Shown here piece by piece: positions 18,139 to 28,026 of a stretch of DNA of 64,000 nucleotides; within the stretch, counting starts at the first letter, position 1; each line of letters begins with the position of its first letter. Both the position numbers and the translations under genes were made by a program. Source of the DNA: Pseudomonas japonica (GTDB lineage Bacteria > Pseudomonadota > Gammaproteobacteria > Pseudomonadales > Pseudomonadaceae); assembly GCF_900188455.1 (NCBI RefSeq), contig NZ_FZOL01000024.1, forward strand, positions 50,234 through 114,233, read 5' to 3'. Under the pieces are notes generated by a model. That model made no database searches and had not been told where the DNA came from. It saw only the letters and a program-made list of their open reading frames with translations.

Positions 18139-19770
18139 ATGCCCGGCCTGCGCAACATTCCCATCCGCCACCGTCTCTGGCTGATCCTGCTGACCTCGCT
18201 ACTGATCCCGATCATCCTCGTCGCCCTGATCCTGCGGCAGAACTTCGTCGACCTGCACACCGCCGCGGCGTTGAAAACCCGCCATGTGGTGGAAACCGCC
18301 AGCGGCATCCTGCGCTACTACCAGGGCCTGGAAAGCAGCGGCCGGCTCGACCGCCAGCAGGCCCAGCAACAGGCGATCGAACAGATCCGCGGCCTGAGCT
18401 ACAACGGCGACGACTATTTCTGGCTGGAAGACCTCGACGCACGCATGCTCGTGCACCCCAGCCCCGCAGTGCAGGGCAAAGTCATGGCCGGCACCCGCGA
18501 CCCGGACGGGCAACTGCCGTTCGACGAGATGGTCACCCTGGCCAAGCGCGACGGCGCCGGGGTGGTCGCCTACCGCTGGCCGCGTCCGGGCGCCCAGGCG
18601 CCGGTGCAGAAGGTGTCCTATGTCGAGCTGTTCAAGCCGTGGGGCTGGATCATCGGCTCGGGGATCTACGTCGACGACGTCCAGGCGGCCTTCCAGGCCC
18701 AGGCCTGGCGTGCCCTGGGCATCCTCGCGGTGGCGGGCCTGCTGCTCGGCGCGCTGGTCCTGCTGATCGGCCGCAGCATCGCCAGGCCGCTGGATGCCGC
18801 GGTGGGCGCCATGGCCAACATCGCCAGTGGCGACGCCGACCTGACCCGCCGCCTCGACGAACAATGGCGCGACGAACTGACCGCCCTTGGGGGCCATTTC
18901 AATGCCTTCACCGGCAAGCTGCGCGGGGTCATCCAGCACTCGCTGGGCACCGCCGGCGCCCTCGACGACGCCTCGCGCGCCCTCGGCAGCCTGGCCGGCG
19001 ATTCGCAGCGCCAGAGCCTGGAGCAATCGCAGCAGATGGAGCTGGTCGCCACCGCGGTGCAGGAGCTGTCCTACGCCGTGCAGGAGGTGGCCCGCAACGC
19101 CGAGCATGCCGCCAACGAAGTGCGCAACGCCGAAGAACAGGCCCTGCAGGGCCAGGACACCATCCACGGCGGCCTGAAGCAGGTCGACCTGCTCAACGAC
19201 ACCATCGCCAGGGCGGTCTCGGTGATCCAGTCCCTGGCCCAGGAAAGCAGCCAGATCAGCAACGTGCTGGAAGTGATCCGCGCGATCGCCGAGCAGACCA
19301 ACCTGCTCGCCCTCAACGCCGCCATCGAGGCGGCCCGGGCCGGCGAGCAGGGTCGCGGTTTCGCCGTGGTCGCCGACGAGGTGCGCCTGCTCGCGCAGCG
19401 CACGCAGAGCTCCACCGCGCAGATCCAGGAGATGATCGAACGCCTGCAGCACAACTCGCTGGCCGCGGTACAGGTCATCGACGAGAGCAGCCAGGCCTCG
19501 GCGCACACTGTCGAACTGGCGAGCCAGGCGGGTCAGAGCCTGGCGCAGATCACCACGTCGATGCGCAACCTGACCGGGCTCAACGCCTCGATCGCCAGTG
19601 CCACCCTGGAACAGTCGCAGGTGGTCGAGAGCATCAACCAGAACGTCACCCAGGCCGCCTCGCTGGCGGACGACAGTGCCCAGGCCGCCGATCAGTCGAG
19701 CCAGGCCAGTCGCCAGCTGGAACGCCTGGCCAGCGAACTGAACCAGTCGTTGCGACAGTTCAGCGTGTAG
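18139..19770 (+). CDS. Methyl-accepting chemotaxis protein with Cache sensor
   Basis: 543 residues from ATG 18139, after the site AAGGAA. TM1 is about residues 10-32. The periplasmic region (to about 185) has the sCache_2 features DYFWLEDLDARMLVHP and GWIIGSGIYVDD, a domain that binds small organic ligands, often carboxylates. TM2 (about 193-215) leads into HAMP (RSIARPLDAAVGAM). The signalling hairpin tip reads EQTNLLALNAAIEAARAGEQGRGFAVVADEVR, shown here only as a landmark. The receptor works with CheA/CheW. Following an acyl-CoA synthetase, it could sense an organic acid, but that is inference. Confidence 0.92.
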   Translation: MPGLRNIPIRHRLWLILLTSLLIPIILVALILRQNFVDLHTAAALKTRHVVETASGILRYYQGLESSGRLDRQQAQQQAIEQIRGLSYNGDDYFWLEDLDARMLVHPSPAVQGKVMAGTRDPDGQLPFDEMVTLAKRDGAGVVAYRWPRPGAQAPVQKVSYVELFKPWGWIIGSGIYVDDVQAAFQAQAWRALGILAVAGLLLGALVLLIGRSIARPLDAAVGAMANIASGDADLTRRLDEQWRDELTALGGHFNAFTGKLRGVIQHSLGTAGALDDASRALGSLAGDSQRQSLEQSQQMELVATAVQELSYAVQEVARNAEHAANEVRNAEEQALQGQDTIHGGLKQVDLLNDTIARAVSVIQSLAQESSQISNVLEVIRAIAEQTNLLALNAAIEAARAGEQGRGFAVVADEVRLLAQRTQSSTAQIQEMIERLQHNSLAAVQVIDESSQASAHTVELASQAGQSLAQITTSMRNLTGLNASIASATLEQSQVVESINQNVTQAASLADDSAQAADQSSQASRQLERLASELNQSLRQFSV

Positions 19771-19960
19771 CCGGGACGGCGAGAATTTCCTCGACGAAGG
19801 CGATGAAGGCGCGGATCCGGCTGGAATCGCGATGGCTCGGCAGGTACAGCGCGTTGATCAGGCCGCTGGCACCGCCGGGACTGACCTCGAAGCCTTCCAG
19901 CACCCAGCTCAGACGGCCCTGGCGGACGTCCTCGGCGACCTGGCGGGTCACCGACGACAT
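19760..19960 (-). pseudogene. C-terminal remnant of a LysR-family regulator
   Basis: The minus strand encodes about 66 residues typical of the end of a LysR effector domain (GRLSWVLEGFEVSP, then LYLPSHRDSSRIRAFIAFVEEIL) with a normal stop. Homology stops near 19960, exactly where a repeat sequence begins, so the DNA-binding domain and most of the sensor domain are gone. The fragment overlaps the end of the chemoreceptor gene by 11 bp. It is a decayed gene, not a functional regulator. Confidence 0.75.
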
Positions 19961-19961
19961 A

Positions 19962-20341
19962 GGTATCTACACATCTTCGAAGGCTTGTCGGGGGACCGCA
20001 TCAAGGCCGTCAGGTGCCTGTCTTGAGTCTTGCAGCGCCCTCCAGATCGAGCGCCGTCCGCACGGCGCATCGCGAGCGCGCTCGCTCCTACATTTTTTGC
20101 AACGTGCCATGGCCTGTGACAGCGGCGTTGCCAGCCTTTGGCGCTTGGCGATTTATCGCGGGGAAGCTGTTGGGTCGACGCGATACCGCGTCGTGCACAC
20201 AAGGCGGTCAACCATGGCCTGTCAGGCATAGGTACGTTGCAAAAAATGTAGGAGCGAGCGCGCTCGCGATGCGCCGCGCGGGCGGCGCTCGATTTTCAGA
20301 GCGCTGCAAGACTCAAGACAGGCACCTGGCGGCCTTGATGC
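19962..20341. repeat. Large inverted-repeat element (about 107-bp arms)
   Basis: Positions of about 19990-20096 recur in inverted orientation at about 20231-20340 with roughly 90% identity by eye. The arms run from TGCAAAAAATGTAGGAGCGA through GCGCTGCAAGACTCAAGACAG and flank about 135 bp without a gene. The outer left flank ATCTACACATCTTCGAAGGC matches a second locus at 62468. Part of the arm also matches the hairpin at 30691-30744. This is a dispersed, palindromic non-coding element rather than an insertion sequence; no transposase frame is present. Confidence 0.8.
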
Positions 20342-20345
20342 AGCA

Positions 20346-20520
20346 TGGCGCCGGGCCAGGGCGAACACCGAGGCGATCAGCGCCGGGTAGCTGGCCCGGT
20401 GCGCGGGCAGGCGGCGCGGCAGGACCAGGCCCATGACCAGCGCCATCAGGGTCATCAGGTCGCCAGCGCCGAGCGGGACTCGGCGGCGACGGGATTGCCA
20501 AGGGACATGGCGGGCCTCAT
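20346..20520 (-). pseudogene. Possible decayed N-terminus of a membrane protein gene
   Basis: The minus strand begins a plausible frame at ATG near 20507 (MSLGNPVAAESRSALA). It stops quickly, but a shifted frame continues as a hydrophobic stretch (LMTLMALVMGLVLPRR) and enters the repeat near 20345. This looks like a frameshifted, truncated transporter start. Evidence is only hydrophobicity and position, so confidence is low. Between it and the sigma54 activator gene (20521-20623) nothing else was recognised. Confidence 0.25.
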
Positions 20521-20623
20521 CGAAAGGACTGAACGGGATGGCGCCAGACTAGAGCGTCAGGTGCCGTCCCGGAATCCGTGCGCGAGGCAAAACAGCGGTG
20601 CGCGCGGCGCAAAGCCGCGCGCG

Positions 20624-22516
<1,893 letters not shown>

Positions 22517-22536
22517 GACTCATGCCTCGGGACGGT

Positions 22537-22588
22537 TGTATCAGTCCGGTACAGCCGGGCGGCGCAAAGACTGTCCCAGACTGAGACA
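22537..22588. promoter_or_regulatory. Two dyad sites, candidate upstream activating sequences
   Basis: TGTATCAGTCCGGTACA (22537-22553) and TGTCCCAGACTGAGACA (22572-22588) are imperfect 17-bp dyads with centres 35 bp apart. They lie between the divergent activator gene and the sigma54 promoter, about 100 and 135 bp upstream of the -24 element, the usual placement for an enhancer-binding protein. Confidence 0.7.
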
Positions 22589-22683
22589 GCCACGCCCACC
22601 CGCTCGCCAAAGCTGTTTGACCATCACCCTTATTGTTATTCAAGCCATTGATATTGAAGGATTTTTTCATAACCTTCAAAACA

Positions 22684-22699
22684 TGGCACAGGTCCTGCT
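22684..22699 (+). promoter_or_regulatory. Sigma54 (-24/-12) promoter
   Basis: TGGCACAGGTCCTGCT matches the RpoN consensus TGGCACG-N4-TTGCW at 14 of 16 positions counting N as matched, with GG and GC at correct spacing. It lies about 90 bp before the outer-membrane protein ATG and downstream of the two dyads. It is the strongest regulatory site in the window. Confidence 0.85.
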
Positions 22700-22788
22700 C
22701 AAGCTCTTTCCGCGTCCGGGATCTTCCGTGAATTAAGGGCCGGGACACAGGAAACGATCATAAACAAAAACAATAAAAAGGTGATGAC

Positions 22789-23691
22789 ATGTCGAAGAGC
22801 GGTACAGCTCGCATGAACCCGCTGCGCGCGCCACTGGCCTGCGCCGTTACTCTGCTGGCCGGCATCGTGCCGCCGGCCCATGCCGTTGATGTCGATGCCG
22901 GCGACTACACCGCGCTGCCGGAAGGCACCAACCTGGGCGTGGTGTACTACCAGCACGCCGAACGCAAATCACTGTACAGCGACGGCCACAAGGTACCGAT
23001 CGACGCCCGCCTGGACTCCGACGTGGGCATCCTGCGGGGCGTGCATTTCATGAAACTCGGCGATTTCATCATCGACCCGCAGTTCCTCCTGCCATTCGGC
23101 AGCCTGCGCGGCAAGGACGACACCAAGGGCCTGGGCAACGAAAAAGGCACCGGCGACCTGATCCTCGCCTCGACCATCTGGCTGGTGAATGACCCGGCCA
23201 AACGCCAGTACTTCGGTATCACCCCCTACGTCTACGCGCCCACCGGCAGCTACGACAAGGACGATGCCCTGAACCTCGGCGAGAACCGCTGGAAGTACGT
23301 GCTGCAGGCCGGCTACATCACCGGCCTGACCGAAAAGCTCACCCTCGACCTGGTCGGCGACGTGACCTTCTTCGGCAACAACGACGACTTCGGCCCGAGC
23401 GGCGCCACCCTCAAGCAGTCGGCGCTGTACCAGGGCCAGGCTTTTCTGCGCTACAACTTCACCGACCGCTTCGACGTTCGCGCCGGCGTATCACGGCTGT
23501 GGGGCGGCGAGACCAAGGTCGACGGCGTGCGCATGGACGATGAGCCCGAGACCAGCAAATTCACCGTGGGCGCCTCGTACTTCGTCACCCCGGGCACCCA
23601 GCTGATGGTCAACTACGGACGCGACATGTCCGTGGAAAACGGCTTCCGTGAAGAAGACCGCATCAACCTGCGGCTGCTTCAGATCTTCTGA
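22789..23691 (+). CDS. Outer-membrane channel of the phenol-degradation MetA family
   Basis: 300 residues. A signal peptide ends near AHA (about residue 33), with an internal Met at residue 9 as an alternative start. The mature part has alternating beta strands and features of the Phenol_MetA_deg/SphA-like transporter family (GTNLGVVYYQHAER, YFGITPYVYAPTGSY). It ends in aromatic-terminated LLQIF, typical of outer-membrane barrels. Members are linked to uptake of hydrophobic or aromatic compounds. As first gene of the sigma54-driven operon before the PQQ alcohol dehydrogenase, it may admit the alcohol substrate to the periplasm. Confidence 0.8.
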   Translation: MSKSGTARMNPLRAPLACAVTLLAGIVPPAHAVDVDAGDYTALPEGTNLGVVYYQHAERKSLYSDGHKVPIDARLDSDVGILRGVHFMKLGDFIIDPQFLLPFGSLRGKDDTKGLGNEKGTGDLILASTIWLVNDPAKRQYFGITPYVYAPTGSYDKDDALNLGENRWKYVLQAGYITGLTEKLTLDLVGDVTFFGNNDDFGPSGATLKQSALYQGQAFLRYNFTDRFDVRAGVSRLWGGETKVDGVRMDDEPETSKFTVGASYFVTPGTQLMVNYGRDMSVENGFREEDRINLRLLQIF

Positions 23692-23744
23692 GCCGTCCTT
23701 CGGATACTCCGCCCATAACAATTAGATCCAGGAGTCACGCGTAC

Positions 23745-25835
23745 ATGAACACAGCGCAACCGACCCGTCTTGCCATAGCCCTGATGCTCGCCCTGCTCGG
23801 CCCGGCCGCCCAGGCTGCCAACGTCGACCAGGCCGCCATCGTCGCCAGCCAGACCGATGGCAGCGAATGGCTCAGCCACGGCCGCACCTACGAAGAACAA
23901 CGCTACAGCCCGCTCAAGCAGATCAGCACCGCCAACGTCGACAAGCTCGGCCTGGCCTGGTCCATCGACCTGGAAAACAACCGCGGTCTGGAGGCCACGC
24001 CGCTGTATCACGACGGCGTGCTCTACGCCTCGCTGTCGTGGAGCCGGGCCATCGCCGTGGACGTCGCCACCGGCAAGGTGCTGTGGACCTTCGACCCCCA
24101 ACTGGCCCGCGACAAGGCCCGCGACGCCTGCTGCGACGCCGTCAACCGCGGTGTCGCGCTGTGGAACGGCAAGGTCTTCATCGGCACCCTCGACGGCCGC
24201 CTGATCGCCATCGACGCCAAGACCGGCAAGCAGCTCTGGAGCCAGCAGACCACCGACAACAGCAAGCCCTACACCATCACCGGCGCGCCGCGGGTGGTCA
24301 AAGGCAAGGTGATCATCGGCAACGGCGGCGCCGAGTTCGGCGTGCGCGGCTACTTCTCCGCCTACGACGCCGAGACCGGCAAGATGGCCTGGCGCTTCTA
24401 CACCGTGCCAGGCGACCCGGCCAAGCCTCACGAAAACCCGGAACTGGCGCAAGCCGCCAAGACCTGGAAAGGCGACAGCTACTGGAAAGGTGGCGGCGGC
24501 GGCACCGTCTGGGACGGCATGGCCTACGACCCGGAACTGGACCTGCTCTACGTCGGCACCGGCAACGGCTCGCCCTGGAACCGCGAAGTGCGCAGCCCCG
24601 GCGGCGGCGACAACCTGTACCTGTCGTCGATCCTCGCCATCCGCCCGGACAGCGGCAAGCTGGCCTGGCACTACCAGGTCACCCCCGGCGACACCTGGGA
24701 CTTCACCGCCACCCAGCAGCTGACCCTGGCCACCCTCGAACTCGACGGCAAGCCGCGCAAGGTGATCATGCAGGCGCCGAAGAACGGCTTCTTCTACGTC
24801 CTCGACCGGGAAAGCGGGCAACTGCTGTCCGCCGAGAAATTCGGCAAGGTGACCTGGGCCGAACGCATCGACCTGAAGACCGGCCGTCCGGTCGAAGCCC
24901 CCGGCGCGCGCTACGAGGACAAGCCCATCGTGATGTGGCCGAGCCCGTTCGGCGCGCACAACTGGCACTCCATGTCATACAACCCGGACACCGGCCTGGT
25001 CTACATCCCGTACCAGGAAATCCCCGGCGTGTACCGCAACGAGGGCAAGGACTTCGTCCGCCGCAACGGCTTCAACACCGCCTCCGGCTTCTCCGATGCC
25101 ACCGACATTCCGCAGTCGGTGATCGGCGGCGCGCTGCTGGCCTGGGACCCGGTGAAACAGAAAGAGGCATGGCGCGTACCGCGTCCGACCTACTGGAACG
25201 GCGGCACCCTGAGCACCGCCGGCAACCTGGTGTTCCAGGGCACCTCCACCGGCAACCTGGAAGCCTACTCGGCGGACAAGGGCCAGAAACTCTGGTCGTT
25301 CGGTGCCCAGACCGGCCTGATCGCCGCCCCCATGACCTACAGCTACAAGGGCGAGCAGTACGTGGCGATCATGGCCGGCTGGGGCGGCGTCGCCCCGCTG
25401 ATCGGCGGCGAGGCGGCCAAGGCGCCGGGCGTCGGCAACATCAGCCGCCTGCTGGTGTTCAAGCTCGGCGGTGAAGCGAGCCTGCCGCCGATCCCGGAAA
25501 CCCCGGTGGCCAGCAACGCGCGCATCCCCCATCCGACCAACGCCAGCGCCGCCGAAATCGAAGAGGGCAAAGGCCTCTACGCCGCGTACTGCTCGGTGTG
25601 CCACGGCGTCGGGGCGAAAAGCGGCGGGCTGATTCCCGACCTGCGCAAGACCGACGATGGCCGCCGTGCGCTGTTCCAGCAGATCGTCCGCGAAGGTGCC
25701 CTGCGCCCGCTGGGCATGCCGGCCTTCGCCGACTCGCTGGACGCCACTCAGGTCGAGCGGATCAAGGCCTATGTCATGACCCGCGAGTTCGAGGACTACA
25801 ACGCGGCGCAACAGACGGCCAAGACCGCTCAGTAA
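23745..25835 (+). CDS. Periplasmic quinohaemoprotein alcohol dehydrogenase (PQQ plus haem c)
   Basis: 696 residues. A signal peptide (1-24) precedes an eight-bladed propeller that binds PQQ and a C-terminal cytochrome c domain with CSVCH at 616-620. The vicinal cysteines characteristic of PQQ alcohol dehydrogenases are Cys129-Cys130. The candidate catalytic base is Asp319 in DTWDFT. The residue two positions on is Thr321 rather than Asp, which favours calcium over lanthanide as cofactor metal by the known rule for these enzymes. Such type II enzymes oxidise alcohols to aldehydes and pass electrons to a soluble acceptor. The gene lies 53 bp after the channel gene and 67 bp before pqqA. Confidence 0.93.
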   Translation: MNTAQPTRLAIALMLALLGPAAQAANVDQAAIVASQTDGSEWLSHGRTYEEQRYSPLKQISTANVDKLGLAWSIDLENNRGLEATPLYHDGVLYASLSWSRAIAVDVATGKVLWTFDPQLARDKARDACCDAVNRGVALWNGKVFIGTLDGRLIAIDAKTGKQLWSQQTTDNSKPYTITGAPRVVKGKVIIGNGGAEFGVRGYFSAYDAETGKMAWRFYTVPGDPAKPHENPELAQAAKTWKGDSYWKGGGGGTVWDGMAYDPELDLLYVGTGNGSPWNREVRSPGGGDNLYLSSILAIRPDSGKLAWHYQVTPGDTWDFTATQQLTLATLELDGKPRKVIMQAPKNGFFYVLDRESGQLLSAEKFGKVTWAERIDLKTGRPVEAPGARYEDKPIVMWPSPFGAHNWHSMSYNPDTGLVYIPYQEIPGVYRNEGKDFVRRNGFNTASGFSDATDIPQSVIGGALLAWDPVKQKEAWRVPRPTYWNGGTLSTAGNLVFQGTSTGNLEAYSADKGQKLWSFGAQTGLIAAPMTYSYKGEQYVAIMAGWGGVAPLIGGEAAKAPGVGNISRLLVFKLGGEASLPPIPETPVASNARIPHPTNASAAEIEEGKGLYAAYCSVCHGVGAKSGGLIPDLRKTDDGRRALFQQIVREGALRPLGMPAFADSLDATQVERIKAYVMTREFEDYNAAQQTAKTAQ

Positions 25836-25902
25836 CGCAGTACCGGGCCGGCGACGGCCCATCCACTCCTAACGTGTCATCAACCGCAAAGAGGGCTTCA
25901 GC

Positions 25903-25977
25903 ATGATGTGGACCAAACCCGCCTACACCGACCTGCGTCTCGGCTTCGAGGTAACCCTGTACTTCGCCAACCGTTGA
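25903..25977 (+). CDS. pqqA: PQQ precursor peptide PqqA
   Basis: A 24-residue peptide from ATG 25903 to TGA 25975. Glu16 and Tyr20, the two residues joined to form PQQ, are in the conserved EVTLY segment. It begins MMWTKP as in other Pseudomonas PqqA. A purine-rich site (AAAGAGGG) lies about 10 bp upstream. It sits between the alcohol dehydrogenase and pqqB, with an intrinsic terminator downstream that should make the peptide more abundant than the enzymes. Confidence 0.95.
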   Translation: MMWTKPAYTDLRLGFEVTLYFANR

Positions 25978-26042
25978 TGCGACACCCGGCACGGCGGCGC
26001 CCCCCTGGCGACGCCGTACCGCGATCACCACTCCAAGCCTTT

Positions 26043-26067
26043 GCCCCGCGCAAGCGGGGCTCTTTTT
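26043..26067 (+). terminator. Intrinsic terminator between pqqA and pqqB
   Basis: A 7-bp GC stem (26043-26049 with 26054-26060), a GCAA tetraloop, then TCTTTTT. It lies 65 bp after pqqA and 20 bp before pqqB, and probably acts as a partial terminator or attenuator. Confidence 0.85.
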
Positions 26068-26086
26068 CAGCGAAGCGCTCCGTGTC

Positions 26087-27001
26087 ATGTACCTCCATAT
26101 TCTCGGCTCGGCCGCCGGTGGCGGATTTCCCCAATGGAACTGCAATTGCCGCAACTGCCACGGTGTGCGCACCGGCCAGGTGCTGGCGCGGGCCCGCACG
26201 CAGTCGTCGATCGCCCTGTCCGACGACGGCAAGCAGTGGATCCTGTGCAACGCCTCGCCGGATATCCGCGCCCAGATCGGCGCCTTTCCCGCCCTGCAAC
26301 CGGCGCGTCGACCACGGGACACGGCGATCGCCGGGATCATCCTGCTGGACAGCCAGATCGACCATTGCACCGGCCTGCTGAGCCTGCGCGAAGGCTGCCC
26401 GCACGACGTCTGGTGTACCGACGTGGTGCACCAGGACCTGAACAGCGGCTTCCCCCTGTTCCCCATGCTCTCGCACTGGAATGGCGGGCTGCGCCACCAG
26501 TCGATCGGCCTGCACGGCGAGCCCTTCGAGATCGCCGCCTGCCCGCGCCTGCGCTTTACCGCCATCCCCTTGCGCAGCGCCGCACCGCCCTATTCGCCGC
26601 ACCGGCATAACCCGCAACCGGGCGACAACATCGGCCTGTTCGTCGAGGACCTGCGCAGCGGCGGCAAGCTGTTCTATGCCCCGGGCCTGGGCCAGGTGGA
26701 CGAGGCCCTGCTGGCCTGGATGCGACGTGCCGACTGCCTGCTGGTGGACGGCACGCTGTGGCAGGAAGACGAAATGCGCCTGTGCGGCGTCGGCGACAAG
26801 ACCGGCCGCGAGATGGGCCACCTGCCGCAGAGCGGGCCCGGCGGCATGCTCGAAGTCCTCGAACACTTGCCGGCACGACGCAAGGTGCTCATTCACATCA
26901 ACAACACCAACCCCATCCTCGACCCGGCTTCGCCCGAACGCGCCGAACTCGACGCCCACGGCATCGAAGTGGCCTGGGACGGCATGCCGATTCACCTCTA
27001 G
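26087..27001 (+). CDS. pqqB: PQQ biosynthesis protein PqqB
   Basis: 304-residue metallo-beta-lactamase-fold protein, thought to hydroxylate the tyrosine part of the PQQ intermediate. The N terminus LGSAAGGGFPQWNC contains the first Cys ligand; NCRNC follows and gives the structural zinc cluster. A canonical HxHxDH motif is degenerate (SQIDHCTG), as is usual for PqqB. It is 9 bp upstream of pqqC. Confidence 0.95.
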   Translation: MYLHILGSAAGGGFPQWNCNCRNCHGVRTGQVLARARTQSSIALSDDGKQWILCNASPDIRAQIGAFPALQPARRPRDTAIAGIILLDSQIDHCTGLLSLREGCPHDVWCTDVVHQDLNSGFPLFPMLSHWNGGLRHQSIGLHGEPFEIAACPRLRFTAIPLRSAAPPYSPHRHNPQPGDNIGLFVEDLRSGGKLFYAPGLGQVDEALLAWMRRADCLLVDGTLWQEDEMRLCGVGDKTGREMGHLPQSGPGGMLEVLEHLPARRKVLIHINNTNPILDPASPERAELDAHGIEVAWDGMPIHL

Positions 27002-27010
27002 GAGCGCGCC

Positions 27011-27760
27011 ATGCCCAGCGCCATGAATCCCGCGCAATTCGAACAGGCCCTGCGCGCCAAGGGTGTCTGCTACCACATCCATCATCCCTTCCATGTGGCC
27101 ATGCACGAAGGTCGCGCCAGCCGCGAGCAGATCCAGGGCTGGGTCGCCAACCGCTTCTACTACCAGGTGAACATTCCGCTGAAGGATGCCGCGATCCTCG
27201 CCAACTGCCCCGACCGCGAGGTACGCCGCGAGTGGATCCAGCGCCTGCTCGACCACGACGGCGCGCCCGGTGAGGACGGTGGTATCGAAGCCTGGCTGCG
27301 CCTGGCCGAAGCCGTGGGCCTGGAGCGTGACGAAGTGCTCTCGGGGGAGCGGGTACTGCCCGGTGTGCGTTTCGCCGTGGACGCCTATGTCAACTTCGCC
27401 CGCCGCGCCAGTTGGCAGGATGCCGCCGGCAGTTCGCTGACCGAACTGTTCGCCCCGCGGATCCACCAGGCCCGCCTGGACAACTGGCCGCGCCACTACC
27501 CCTGGATCGAAGCGTCCGGCTACGCCTACTTTCGCGGGCGTCTGAGCCAGGCGCGGCGGGATGTCGAGCACGGCCTGCGGATCACCCTGGCGCATTGCAC
27601 CAGCGCCGAGGCCCAGGCGCGCATGCTGGAGATCCTGCAGTTCAAGCTCGACGTACTCTGGAGCCTGCTCGACGCCCTGAGCATGGCCTACGAACTGGAC
27701 CGCCCGCCGTATCACACGGTGAGCCGCGAGCGCCTCTGGCATCGAGGATTGAACGTATGA
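27011..27760 (+). CDS. pqqC: Pyrroloquinoline-quinone synthase PqqC
   Basis: Cofactorless oxidase of 249 residues that performs the last step of PQQ synthesis, ring closure and eight-electron oxidation of AHQQ. Conserved segments HHPFHVAMHEGRASREQIQGWVANRFYYQ and YAYFRGRLSQARRDVEHGL (given as landmarks) hold the active-site His, Arg and Tyr residues. The stop overlaps the pqqD ATG as ATGA. Confidence 0.96.
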   Translation: MPSAMNPAQFEQALRAKGVCYHIHHPFHVAMHEGRASREQIQGWVANRFYYQVNIPLKDAAILANCPDREVRREWIQRLLDHDGAPGEDGGIEAWLRLAEAVGLERDEVLSGERVLPGVRFAVDAYVNFARRASWQDAAGSSLTELFAPRIHQARLDNWPRHYPWIEASGYAYFRGRLSQARRDVEHGLRITLAHCTSAEAQARMLEILQFKLDVLWSLLDALSMAYELDRPPYHTVSRERLWHRGLNV

Positions 27761-28026
27761 ACAGGCAACGCATACCGCGCCTGCGGCGCGGCTACCGCCT
27801 GCAGTTCGAAACGGCGCAGAACAGCCATGTGCTGCTCTACCCGGAAGGGATGGTGAAACTCAACGGCAGCGCCGCGGCAATCGCCCTGCACCTCGACGGC
27901 CAGCGCAGCGTCGCCGCCATCATCACCGAGCTGGACCGGCAGTACCCGGGCGCCGCGGAACTGGCGCGAGACGTCGACGACTTCATGGTGAGCGCCCATG
28001 CACACGGCTGGATCGAATTCGCCTGA
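27757..28026 (+). CDS. pqqD: PQQ peptide chaperone PqqD
   Basis: An 89-residue winged-helix RiPP recognition element that binds PqqA and presents it to PqqE. It shows the family pattern RGYRLQFE and LLYPEGMVKLNGSAAAI. The start overlaps pqqC by 4 bp and the 3' end overlaps pqqE by 29 bp, so all three are translationally coupled. Confidence 0.95.
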   Translation: MNRQRIPRLRRGYRLQFETAQNSHVLLYPEGMVKLNGSAAAIALHLDGQRSVAAIITELDRQYPGAAELARDVDDFMVSAHAHGWIEFA

